A stretch of DNA of 51,996 nucleotides, taken from Clostridiales bacterium (GTDB lineage Bacteria; Bacillota; Clostridia; Oscillospirales; CAG-272). The notes under the pieces are model-generated. The model was not told where the DNA came from and did no database searches. It saw only the letters and a program-made list of their open reading frames with translations. The stretch lies in assembly GCA_022800625.1 (NCBI GenBank), contig JAAWQR010000014.1, forward strand, positions 1-51,996, read 5' to 3'. The first letter of the stretch is position 1, and the number at the start of each line of letters is the position of its first letter. This document shows positions 45,347 through 51,996 of this stretch, piece after piece. The translations under genes and the position numbers were made by a program.

Positions 45347-45395
45347 AATACAGAAAAGTTTATGCAAATTCAGAGAGAGGGAAATCGGAGGGAAA

Positions 45396-45764
45396 TTATC
45401 CGACTTTACCGCCACTTTGTGAAGTCGATTTCGAGGATTTTGCACTTTCTTTCGCATTGATTTTCAGGAATGCTTTACCCTGCTCCAAATATAAATCCTG
45501 TTGTTCAGGTGACAGAGAACGATAAATTCTCAATATTTCCTCTTCATTTCTGCTTTGTGTATATGGTGAACGATTATCAATCAGATAATCTACAGTTACA
45601 TTGAAATAATTGGCAATATCCTTTAATGTTTGAAAATCAGGTTCTCTACTGTCTTGAATATAATTTCCCAGCGTAGACGGAGCTATATTTAAATCAGATG
45701 CAAGTTGCTTCTGCGTTATGTTTCTATCATTAATAAGACTTCTAAGTATATCTCCAAATTTCAT
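45396..45764 (-). CDS. XRE-family (CI-like) repressor, 122 residues
   Basis: The N-terminal HTH_3 domain (about 1-63) reads FGDILRSLINDRNITQKQLASDLNIAPSTLGNYIQDSREPDFQTLKDIANYFNVTVDYLI, a complete lambda-repressor-like fold. The rest is a helical linker (SLSPEQQDLYLEQGKAFLKI) and a polar Ser/Lys-rich tail. No peptidase domain is present. GAGGTGA lies before the ATG. It diverges from the collagen-like gene across a 135-base region with two palindromes, so it probably represses itself and that gene. It is typical of mobile-element regulators. Confidence 0.88.
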   Translation of the reverse strand: MKFGDILRSLINDRNITQKQLASDLNIAPSTLGNYIQDSREPDFQTLKDIANYFNVTVDYLIDNRSPYTQSRNEEEILRIYRSLSPEQQDLYLEQGKAFLKINAKESAKSSKSTSQSGGKVG

Positions 45765-45778
45765 TTCATCACCTCTAT

Positions 45779-45799
45779 ATGTAATATTCTACAATACAT
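45779..45799. promoter_or_regulatory. Palindromic operator candidate 1
   Basis: ATGTA-(11 bases)-TACAT in ATGTAATATTCTACAATACAT is an imperfect 21-bp palindrome just upstream of the repressor gene. It shares TGTA/TACA ends with the second palindrome at 45851. Confidence 0.5.
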
Positions 45800-45832
45800 G
45801 TGTTATATTTTCTTGAAATCACACGAATAGGG

Positions 45833-45864
45833 TTGACTAAACTATAAATGTGTATTATAATACA
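45833..45864 (+). promoter_or_regulatory. Promoter of the collagen-like gene with overlapping palindrome
   Basis: TTGACT (45833-45838), 17 bases, TATAAT (45856-45861). The perfect 14-bp palindrome TGTATTATAATACA (45851-45864) covers the -10 box, the classical place for a repressor operator. The ribosome site AAGGAG lies at 45887-45892. Confidence 0.8.
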
Positions 45865-45899
45865 AGTAACTGTATCAATTCATGCAAAGGAGAATTGCC

Positions 45900-48800
45900 A
45901 TGAACATAATGGATAAATCAGCATTAAATAAAACAGAAATGAGACAAGATCAGTCTATATCTCCGGAGTCTCCCAATCAAAGGAACATCCTTTGGAAAAA
46001 AATTGTACTGATAGTTGTCATGATACTGCTTATGATACTGACGTCAGTAATCGTGTCAAACATAGTACATAAGCGTGGCGGCGAGAGTGTTCCTGTGTCG
46101 GGAAAAGTTGAAAACGGACTCTCAGCGTATGAACTTGCAGTACAGCAAGGATATGACGGAAGCGTGCAGGATTGGCTGAACTCCCTGCCGGGTAAATCTG
46201 CCTATGAAATTGCGGTGGATAACGGCTACACAGGTTCTGAGGAAGAATGGGCTTCTGCTTTGGCGGCTTCTGCAAAGCAGGAAAACAAGGATATAAAAAC
46301 AGCTTCATTCTCCGAAAAGGGAGAACTTCTCATCACCCTTTCCGATAATACTGTTTTGAATCTTGGTAAGGCTGTAGGCGCAGACGGTAAAAACGGTACG
46401 AATGGTCTGAACGGAAAAGATGGCATTAACGGAATCAATGGGCAGGATGGAAAAAACGGTCAGAACGGAGCGGATGGCAAGAATGGTACTGACGGTAAAG
46501 ATGGTGCAAACGGTGTAGGAATCACAGCGGCGAATATCAATACCGACGGTCAGCTTGTTCTGAACTTCTCAGACGGCAACACTGTAAATCTTGATAAAGT
46601 TGTAGGAATGAACGGCAAAGACGGCGTAAGCGTTGCAAAATCTGAGATCAGCGAAAGCGGAGAGCTGATTCTCACCTATTCCAACGGACAGAGCGCAAAT
46701 CTCGGCAAAGTGATAGGTACAAATGGTAAAGATGGTGTCAATGGCAAAGATGGTATTGACGGAAAAGATGGATTGAACGGTACTAATGGTATTGATGGTA
46801 TCAACGGAACTGACGGAGTGGACGGCGTAAGCATTACAAATTCATCAATCAATCCTTCGGGAGAGCTTGTATTGACTTATTCAGATGGAACTGTTTCTAA
46901 TCTTGGCGTTGTAATCGGAAGTAACGGCACAAACGGCGTTGACGGCAAAGATGGAAAAGACGGCGAGAGTGGTGTCAATGGAACAGACGGTATCGGAGTG
47001 ACAGGTGCGGAAATCAATTCAAACGGTGAACTTGTTCTTTCTTATTCAAACGGTCAGCGTTCCAACCTTGGCAATGTAATAGGAGCAAATGGTAAGGATG
47101 GAGCAAACGGAACTGACGGTATCAACGGTGTTAATGGTGTTGATGGTAAGGATGGTATTGACGGCAAAGATGGAATCAGCGTTGTCAAATCTGAGATTAA
47201 CTCCCAAGGCGAGCTTGTTCTAACCTACTCGGATAACACTGTCTCCAATCTCGGCGTTGTTGTTGGCGCAAGCGGAAAAGACGGAATTAACGGCAAGGAC
47301 GGAGAGAACGGAAAAGATGGCTTAAACGGTGCGGATGGTAAGGATGGTGTTGGAATTGAATCTATAAATATCAATTCTGATAATCAACTTGAAATTTCAC
47401 TGTCAAGCGGAACAAAGCTGAATCTTGGCAACATCAAAGGCGCAGACGGTCAGGATGGTAAAAACGGTATTGACGGTGTGAATGGCGTTGATGGTATCGG
47501 CGTGGCTGAGACGACAGTTAATGAGATTGGAGAGCTTATTCTCACTTATTCAAATGGTAAATCTGTAAACCTTGGTAATGTTGTAGGAAAAGACGGAACT
47601 AATGGTATTGACGGCACAAACGGCGTTGACGGAGCAGACGGTCAGGACGGTATCGGCGTATTTGAAACTGTCATAAATGAGAACGGCGACTTGGTTATCA
47701 CCTATTCTGACGGTAATACTGCAAATCTCGGTAAAGTTGTCGGAGCAAACGGCAGAAACGGTAAAGATGGCGTTGACGGCGTGAATGGAATCAACGGTAC
47801 TGACGGTAAGGACGGAGCGGACGGTGTTGATGGTAAAGACGGCGTTGGAATTTCAGATGTTTCTATCAATACAGACGGCGAGCTTGTTCTGACATTCTCA
47901 GACAATGCAAGCGTAAATCTCGGAGGTATCAAAGGTAAGGACGGTAAAGATGGTGTTAACGGCATTGACGGTAAAGACGGTCAGAATGGCGTTGACGGAG
48001 CAAACGGACGCGACGGCGTTGGCATTGCAAATGTGACTGTTTCTCCCGAAGGAGCTTTGACCGTTGAACTGACAAGCGGCACAGTGCTGAATCTCGGCAA
48101 TGTGAAAGGTGCTAACGGTATCGGCATTACAAAATCTGAAATCAATGCAGACGGAGAATTGATACTGACCTATACTGACGGCAAAACTGCAAATCTCGGC
48201 TCAGTAGTGGGCAGAGACGGAACAAACGGAACTGACGGAGCAAATGGACAGGACGGAAAAGACGGCGTAGGTATCAAGTCCGTTACCCTTTCAACTGACG
48301 GTAATCTGAGTATTCTCATGACAGATAATTCTGTCACTAACCTTGGCAATATCAAAGGTGAAAAGGGCGAGCAAGGTATACAAGGCGAAAAGGGTGAGAA
48401 AGGTATACAAGGCGAAAAGGGTGAGAAAGGCGAAGATGGCAGAGACGGTGTTGACGGAAAAGACGGTAAGGATGGTAGAGGTATAGCAAAAACCGAGCTT
48501 GTTAATGGTGAGCTTGTAATTACCTATACTGATGGTACGAGTGATAATTTGGGTAAGATAAATTCTGATGTAAAAGATGATTATTATCCTAAGCTAAAAT
48601 TTAATTTACTTGATGATGGTACGTGGGGCGTATCTATTAGGGATGATTATAAGAGTAATGCGGGAACAATAGAAATTCCATCTTCATACAACGGCTTACG
48701 AGTTTCAACAATAGAAGATGGAGCATTTTCAAATTGCACTTCCTTAACAAACATTATAATATCAGATGGTGGAAAAAATATAACTATTGGATCAAGTGCA

Positions 48801-49214
48801 TTTTATGGCTGTACGTCTCTAAAACAGGTTACAATTCCCGCATGCGTTAAATCAATAGGAGAAAATGCATTTTATAAGTGTACGTCTTTAACAAGCGTTA
48901 CAATCTCTAACGGTCTTGAAGAAATAGGTTCACGTGCTTTTGGAGAAACAAGTTCATTGGTTAGTATCAATATTCCCGAAAGTGTCATATTTCTCGGAGA
49001 GGGTGCATTTTTTAAAAGTAATGTTTCGTCAGTAATCTTTGAAGTCACAGTTGGATGGATGTGCAGAAGTATATCAGGTGAAACTATTTTTGTCGATTGG
49101 CAGTCAGTGAACGAAAATGACATTAACACACCTAAAAAAGCTGCTGAGGAATTAAAGAAAAGTGTTTCAGGTGCTGGTTTTCCACGATTTTTTGAATGGA
49201 AAAGAACCGCTTAA
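45900..49214 (+). CDS. Membrane-anchored collagen-like / BspA-LRR surface protein
   Basis: This 1104-residue protein is anchored by one N-terminal span (about 35-56) after a cytoplasmic tail. Two SAYE(L/I)AVxxGY-G-xxxW segments follow (about 75-121). Next are 14 copies of a short beta-module ending in NLGxVxG, most separated by Gly-X-Y stretches rich in NGKDG, DGVNG and GTDG triplets, as in bacterial collagens. Near 848-880 the triplets change to GEKGEKG. The last 200 residues are BspA-type LRR_5 repeats (AFYGCTSLKQVTIPACVKSIGENAF) with the familiar C-terminal W-rich end. No LPXTG motif is seen. An extended trimeric stalk displaying an LRR head is inferred, probably for adhesion. AAGGAG lies seven bases before the ATG. 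Confidence 0.9.
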   Translation: MNIMDKSALNKTEMRQDQSISPESPNQRNILWKKIVLIVVMILLMILTSVIVSNIVHKRGGESVPVSGKVENGLSAYELAVQQGYDGSVQDWLNSLPGKSAYEIAVDNGYTGSEEEWASALAASAKQENKDIKTASFSEKGELLITLSDNTVLNLGKAVGADGKNGTNGLNGKDGINGINGQDGKNGQNGADGKNGTDGKDGANGVGITAANINTDGQLVLNFSDGNTVNLDKVVGMNGKDGVSVAKSEISESGELILTYSNGQSANLGKVIGTNGKDGVNGKDGIDGKDGLNGTNGIDGINGTDGVDGVSITNSSINPSGELVLTYSDGTVSNLGVVIGSNGTNGVDGKDGKDGESGVNGTDGIGVTGAEINSNGELVLSYSNGQRSNLGNVIGANGKDGANGTDGINGVNGVDGKDGIDGKDGISVVKSEINSQGELVLTYSDNTVSNLGVVVGASGKDGINGKDGENGKDGLNGADGKDGVGIESININSDNQLEISLSSGTKLNLGNIKGADGQDGKNGIDGVNGVDGIGVAETTVNEIGELILTYSNGKSVNLGNVVGKDGTNGIDGTNGVDGADGQDGIGVFETVINENGDLVITYSDGNTANLGKVVGANGRNGKDGVDGVNGINGTDGKDGADGVDGKDGVGISDVSINTDGELVLTFSDNASVNLGGIKGKDGKDGVNGIDGKDGQNGVDGANGRDGVGIANVTVSPEGALTVELTSGTVLNLGNVKGANGIGITKSEINADGELILTYTDGKTANLGSVVGRDGTNGTDGANGQDGKDGVGIKSVTLSTDGNLSILMTDNSVTNLGNIKGEKGEQGIQGEKGEKGIQGEKGEKGEDGRDGVDGKDGKDGRGIAKTELVNGELVITYTDGTSDNLGKINSDVKDDYYPKLKFNLLDDGTWGVSIRDDYKSNAGTIEIPSSYNGLRVSTIEDGAFSNCTSLTNIIISDGGKNITIGSSAFYGCTSLKQVTIPACVKSIGENAFYKCTSLTSVTISNGLEEIGSRAFGETSSLVSINIPESVIFLGEGAFFKSNVSSVIFEVTVGWMCRSISGETIFVDWQSVNENDINTPKKAAEELKKSVSGAGFPRFFEWKRTA
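48375..48428 (+). repeat. Two identical 27-bp tandem repeats in the collagen-like gene
   Basis: Units 48375-48401 and 48402-48428 are identical and encode GIQGEKGEK twice, preceded by a diverged partial copy. The length is a multiple of three, so copy-number change would keep the frame and alter stalk length. Confidence 0.9.
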
Positions 49215-49289
49215 AATAAAACATAAGTCGTTCCATTGATATACTAAAACAATAAATATTAAAGAATATTGGTAAAGTACAATTATTTA

Positions 49290-49318
49290 TTGTGTTTTAG
49301 GTGATGAAGTTGTATAAT
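49290..49318 (+). promoter_or_regulatory. Promoter of the EVE-like gene
   Basis: TTGTGT (49290-49295), 17 bases, TATAAT (49313-49318). A perfect 9-bp inverted repeat CAATAAATA/TATTTATTG (49250-49258 with 49284-49292) reaches into the -35 box. Confidence 0.7.
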
Positions 49319-49359
49319 AATATAAAAAGCATAATGAAAAAATAATGGAGGTTTTACAT

Positions 49360-49752
49360 ATGGCAGTATGGGGCGTTGGAGCTACTTGGAACGGACAAGA
49401 TGTTTCGAAAGAGTTTATTGGATATGAAACGGCAACGATTGGTTGGGATAAAGCCGAAAATCCTAAATTTCATGAATTGATGGAAGAGGTTCGTCCCGGG
49501 GATTTAATTTTTATCAAAGCACGATTTATGATGAATGACCCTTTGCGAATCAAAGGAATTGGGATCGTTGTCAACACAAAATTGTGCAAAGAAAATGGCT
49601 ATCACGATAGAGAGGGCATTAAGGTACATTGGGTGAAAAATCTTACAGATTCCCCTGTAGACATTTCAGCACCCTCTAAATATGGTTCAACCCATACTCT
49701 TTATAAAGAAAATGATTCTGATGTAATACAGAAAATCGTAAATCTTTTATAA
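49360..49752 (+). CDS. EVE/PUA-like stand-alone domain protein
   Basis: This 130-residue protein starts MAVWGVGATWNGQDVSKEFI, with GGAGG eight bases upstream; an ATG five codons earlier overlaps that site. The pattern F-ELMEEVRPGDLIFIK...LRIKGIGIV closely recalls the EVE/PUA-like domains (F-xMxEVxPGDxVF...IKAIGxV). Those bind modified bases and occur with restriction and defence genes. The usual N-terminal WWVN is replaced by AVWGVG. It has its own promoter and terminator and lies in the accessory region, with no nuclease or McrBC gene next to it. Binding to modified nucleic acid is inference; the fold assignment is moderately sure. Confidence 0.65.
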   Translation: MAVWGVGATWNGQDVSKEFIGYETATIGWDKAENPKFHELMEEVRPGDLIFIKARFMMNDPLRIKGIGIVVNTKLCKENGYHDREGIKVHWVKNLTDSPVDISAPSKYGSTHTLYKENDSDVIQKIVNLL

Positions 49753-49769
49753 TTAAATTTGGCGAAAAG

Positions 49770-49800
49770 AGAGACGCTCTAAACAGGGCGTCTCTTTGTT
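49770..49800. terminator. Terminator after the EVE-like gene
   Basis: AGAGACGC (49770-49777) pairs with GCGTCTCT (49788-49795), followed by TTGTTTG and preceded by AAAAG. The remaining stretch to 49943 shows no gene. Confidence 0.8.
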
Positions 49801-49943
49801 TGCTCATTATTCAGCTATACAGACCTATAGAAAGCTTATAAGTTTCACGCGGGCACCGCTTCGCAAAACATAAATAAACGGCTCTATGAGCGCTACAGAC
49901 GTGCAATAGATTGTGTAAGAGCAAAAAGACCATTTGCAAAGGC

Positions 49944-50129
49944 TCAGTTGTCATAATATCCGAGATTGCTGAGTTCATTTAAAATGGCAAGAAGCTCTTT
50001 CCCTACTATTTTACAGCTATCTATTATCTCGTTTGTCATTCCAAAATCCATACAATATTGAAAATCGTTGACTCGTTTTATTATGTCGTACACCATTTCA
50101 ACGGGATTATTGATTGTAACTTCAAGCAT
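49944..50129 (-). CDS. Small hypothetical protein, 61 residues
   Basis: This small helical acidic protein (MLEVTINNPVEMVYDIIKRV ... ELLAILNELSNLGYYDN) has no recognised family. GGAGA lies nine bases before the chosen ATG; a longer in-frame start lacks a site. It follows the XRE gene at 50216 on the same strand, about 90 bases away, so the two may be co-transcribed. Its size and position fit the small accessory proteins of integrated elements. Confidence 0.6.
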   Translation of the reverse strand: MLEVTINNPVEMVYDIIKRVNDFQYCMDFGMTNEIIDSCKIVGKELLAILNELSNLGYYDN

Positions 50130-50215
50130 ATGTTTCACTCTCCTTCCTTGCTTTTTATAACAATTCAGGCAGATGGATAGCAACACATATTTTTCCGCTC
50201 AACATTTAAACAGTA

Positions 50216-50884
50216 TCAATCTCTATCTTGATACTTGCGTAATTGCTCTTGCTTTTTATTCTTTTTCTTTTTATCTTCCATTTCTTTTTGAAGCTTTTCA
50301 ATAGCGATTCTCATTTTTTCCTCGCTTTGTTTAAAGCGAGCTTTTTTATTGCTGTTACGAACCTGAACAAGTATTTCATGAATATAGTCTGCCATTACAT
50401 TTTTTAACAACGTTTCTTCGTCTGAAAGCGAACGGCTCACCCTTCCCATGATCGTACCGTCGTCATACTGAACAAATTCAGGAACTTTCAGCCACGCATA
50501 AATATAAAACGCTTCAAATAGAGGTTCAGCTATGTCATTGTGTCCCAATACATTATTTATAATATCCGTCATTTCGGAATTGCTGTTTTTGATCTTGTTC
50601 AGCCATTCAATAGATTTTGCATCTAATCCTGTAACCTGATGAATTTTATAATGCTTATCTTCAACACCGCGTAAAAGCGTATCGCACGATATCCCATAGT
50701 AGTCTGCAAATTGAACAACCGAATCGCCCGTTAATTCCTGCAAATCGTTTTCAAATCGTCCCAATGCGCTTCTTGAAATTTTCAATGCGTTAGCAGCTTC
50801 TTGCTGAGTTATATTTTTCTGTAATCTTAATTCTTTTAAACGCTCGCCAACAGTTTTCTTTGTTCGCATTCTGGACATATCCAT
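50216..50884 (-). CDS. XRE-family regulator with long coiled-coil tail
   Basis: This 222-residue protein has an N-terminal HTH_3 domain (about 10-72: VGERLKELRLQKNITQQEAANALKISRSALGRFENDLQELTGDSVVQFADYYGI). A helical mid part of unknown role follows, then a highly charged C-terminal coiled coil (EEKMRIAIEKLQKEMEDKKKKNKKQEQLRKY). AAGGGGTGAT precedes the ATG. It diverges from the helicase gene and probably regulates that promoter and its own, given the palindrome between the two -35 boxes. Confidence 0.88.
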   Translation of the reverse strand: MDMSRMRTKKTVGERLKELRLQKNITQQEAANALKISRSALGRFENDLQELTGDSVVQFADYYGISCDTLLRGVEDKHYKIHQVTGLDAKSIEWLNKIKNSNSEMTDIINNVLGHNDIAEPLFEAFYIYAWLKVPEFVQYDDGTIMGRVSRSLSDEETLLKNVMADYIHEILVQVRNSNKKARFKQSEEKMRIAIEKLQKEMEDKKKKNKKQEQLRKYQDRD

Positions 50885-50905
50885 AAAAATCACCCCTTTG
50901 TTCTG

Positions 50906-50949
50906 ATTATACTCAATATATGGACTTAAGTCAAGCAGTAAGCTATAAT
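50906..50949. promoter_or_regulatory. Overlapping divergent promoters with central palindrome
   Basis: Minus strand: TTGACT (50929-50934), 17 bases, TATAAT (50906-50911). Plus strand: TGGACT (50921-50926), 17 bases, TATAAT (50944-50949). The palindrome GACTTAAGTC (50923-50932) lies across both -35 boxes, so one bound repressor could shut both. Confidence 0.75.
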
Positions 50950-51013
50950 ACACTCAGAAAAACGAAATGCGCATACGATTTTCTACAACTAATAAAAATT
51001 CGGAGGTATAAAA

Positions 51014-51996
51014 ATGGATTTAAAAAACTACCCTTGGATTTATAAGGGTTTTAACGGAAAAATAAGTATTGACAGACAGAAGCTTTATTGTCACATGAAA
51101 GAACATCTAAAATTAAAGATTACTGACACTGGTAATATCTATCTATTGAACAATAACATTTATAAACGACTTTCAGAAAGAGAATTTAAAGCTCTTATTA
51201 AAGAGTATCTTCCCATAGAATATCGAAGTAATAAAGATTGGGAAAGTGTATGGAAAGAATTTTCAACCGATTTTCCTGATGTAGAAGAAACGGATTTTAA
51301 TTCAAATGAAAATATTGTTCCATTTCAGAACGGCATTCTTGAATTAAACAGCGGAGAATTGAGAGACTTTGACGAAAAGGACTTAATCACAAGAAAGATT
51401 GAATGCGATTATATTCCAAACCAAACGCTTGATAACGCTCCTATATTCAAAAACTATCTGAATAAGCTATGCAGTGATAATCAAGAAGAAATGAATTTTC
51501 TGCTTGAATACATTGGGGCTATACTCTCTAATGTAAAGGGATGGAGATTTAAGAAACTTCTGATATTAGTAGGAGCTGGCAACACGGGTAAAACACAGTT
51601 GAGAGAGCTGACAATGAATTTGCTCGGCAGAGAAAATTGCGTATCCATTGATATGAAGAAAATCAATGAACGATTCGGCGCAGCACAGCTATATCAAAAA
51701 CGGCTTGCGGGAAGCGGTGATATGTCAACTGTGGAAATATCCGAAATGGCAGTTATCAAAAATCTTACGGGCGGTGATAGCCTATTTGCCGAGTACAAAG
51801 GCAAAGACGGATTCTCTTTTCGTTATGATGGACTACTGTGGTTCAATGCGAACGCACTGCCGCATTTCAGAGGTGATCGGGGCGAGCATGTATATTCCCG
51901 ATTTGTTATCATCAACTGTAACAATGTAATCCCCGCCGAAGATCGAGACCCACGACTATTGGATAAATTAATGGCTGAAAAAGACGTCATAGCAAG
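51014..51996 (+). CDS. P4/D5-type phage or plasmid replicative helicase (SF3), partial
   Basis: The gene is open at the right edge; 327 residues are seen. GGAGG lies seven bases before the ATG. The N-terminal D5_N-like part (about 60-170) contains FQNGILELNSGELRDF and NAPIFKNYLNKLC. The SF3 motor follows, with Walker A GAGNTGKT at 187-194, motif B/C residues in GSGDMSTVE, TGGDSLFAEYKGKDGFSF and LLWFNANALPHF. Such proteins unwind the origin of P4-like satellites, phages and integrative plasmids. It marks the accessory region as a mobile element. A primase domain would normally be N-terminal in P4 alpha protein; here it is absent. Confidence 0.88.
   Translation, partial: MDLKNYPWIYKGFNGKISIDRQKLYCHMKEHLKLKITDTGNIYLLNNNIYKRLSEREFKALIKEYLPIEYRSNKDWESVWKEFSTDFPDVEETDFNSNENIVPFQNGILELNSGELRDFDEKDLITRKIECDYIPNQTLDNAPIFKNYLNKLCSDNQEEMNFLLEYIGAILSNVKGWRFKKLLILVGAGNTGKTQLRELTMNLLGRENCVSIDMKKINERFGAAQLYQKRLAGSGDMSTVEISEMAVIKNLTGGDSLFAEYKGKDGFSFRYDGLLWFNANALPHFRGDRGEHVYSRFVIINCNNVIPAEDRDPRLLDKLMAEKDVIA

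Noticed and set aside
47702..47965. Pro/Ser-rich antisense ORFs in the collagen-like gene
   Set aside because: They are mirror frames of the Gly-rich coding repeats.
46400..48500. Repetitive DNA that could look like a CRISPR or tandem array
   Set aside because: The repeats are codon-level Gly-X-Y and beta-module repeats in one open frame; there are no constant repeats with unique spacers.

Overview
The window looks like a chromosomal segment of a low-to-middle GC Bacillota, most likely an uncultured anaerobic member of the class Clostridia. Supporting signs are canonical sigma-A promoters, Shine-Dalgarno sites of the GAAAGG/GGAGG type, a ferredoxin-fused aldo/keto reductase, a PPi-type phosphofructokinase, CarD, a DnaD/DnaC-type helicase-loading pair and a complete V-type ATPase operon in the order known from Enterococcus hirae. 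No rRNA operon and no CRISPR array is present.

Layout. 1-1140: terminator-like structure and an unrecognised HTH-like protein. 1143-4798 (minus): homoserine dehydrogenase, FAD oxidoreductase, Fe-S aldo/keto reductase. 5117-6721 (plus): S1-domain protein and CarD-like regulator. 6805-7789 (minus): AzlC permease and a 31-residue membrane peptide. 8262-11623 (plus): Gfo/Idh dehydrogenase, esterase-like hydrolase, CinA. 11737-12073: XRE regulator broken by a one-base frameshift. 12152-16195 (minus): proline biosynthesis operon proB / methyltransferase / proA / proC with a strong promoter. 16494-24799 (plus): lipoprotein, dCMP deaminase, arginine-phosphatase-like LMW-PTP, RimI, TsaD, DnaD-like and DnaC-like loader genes, TIM-barrel isomerase, YfcE phosphodiesterase. 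24900-27342 (minus): rplJ-rplL with an L10 leader/attenuator, and rarA. 27640-27996: unknown protein. 28224-37469 (plus): ntpFIKECGABD, a predicted Na+-type V-ATPase. 37674-41183 (plus): two-domain acyltransferase, LTA-synthase-like protein split by a dinucleotide-repeat slip, nrdR. 41224-43628 (minus): ruvB and a PPi-type phosphofructokinase. 43888-43960: tRNA-Pro(GGG).

From about 44 kb the character changes. There is an APH-like kinase, a degraded tRNA-Met(CAT) 3' half that looks like an attachment scar, and then accessory genes: a CI-like repressor diverging from a 1104-residue membrane-anchored collagen-like/BspA-type surface protein, a stand-alone EVE/PUA-like protein, a small protein, a second XRE regulator, and a P4/D5-type SF3 helicase that runs off the right edge. 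This right-hand part is probably the left arm of an integrated mobile element; its integrase is not in the window.

The least ordinary observations are: the repressor/palindrome/collagen-BspA cassette, the EVE-like orphan, the (AG)n slip in the LTA-synthase-like gene, the frameshifted XRE gene, a six-copy TTCAACA cluster (DnaA-box-like) in front of the helicase-loader genes, RNA-like structures inside the V-ATPase operon, and a recurring AGAAAGGYATGG translation-start leader.
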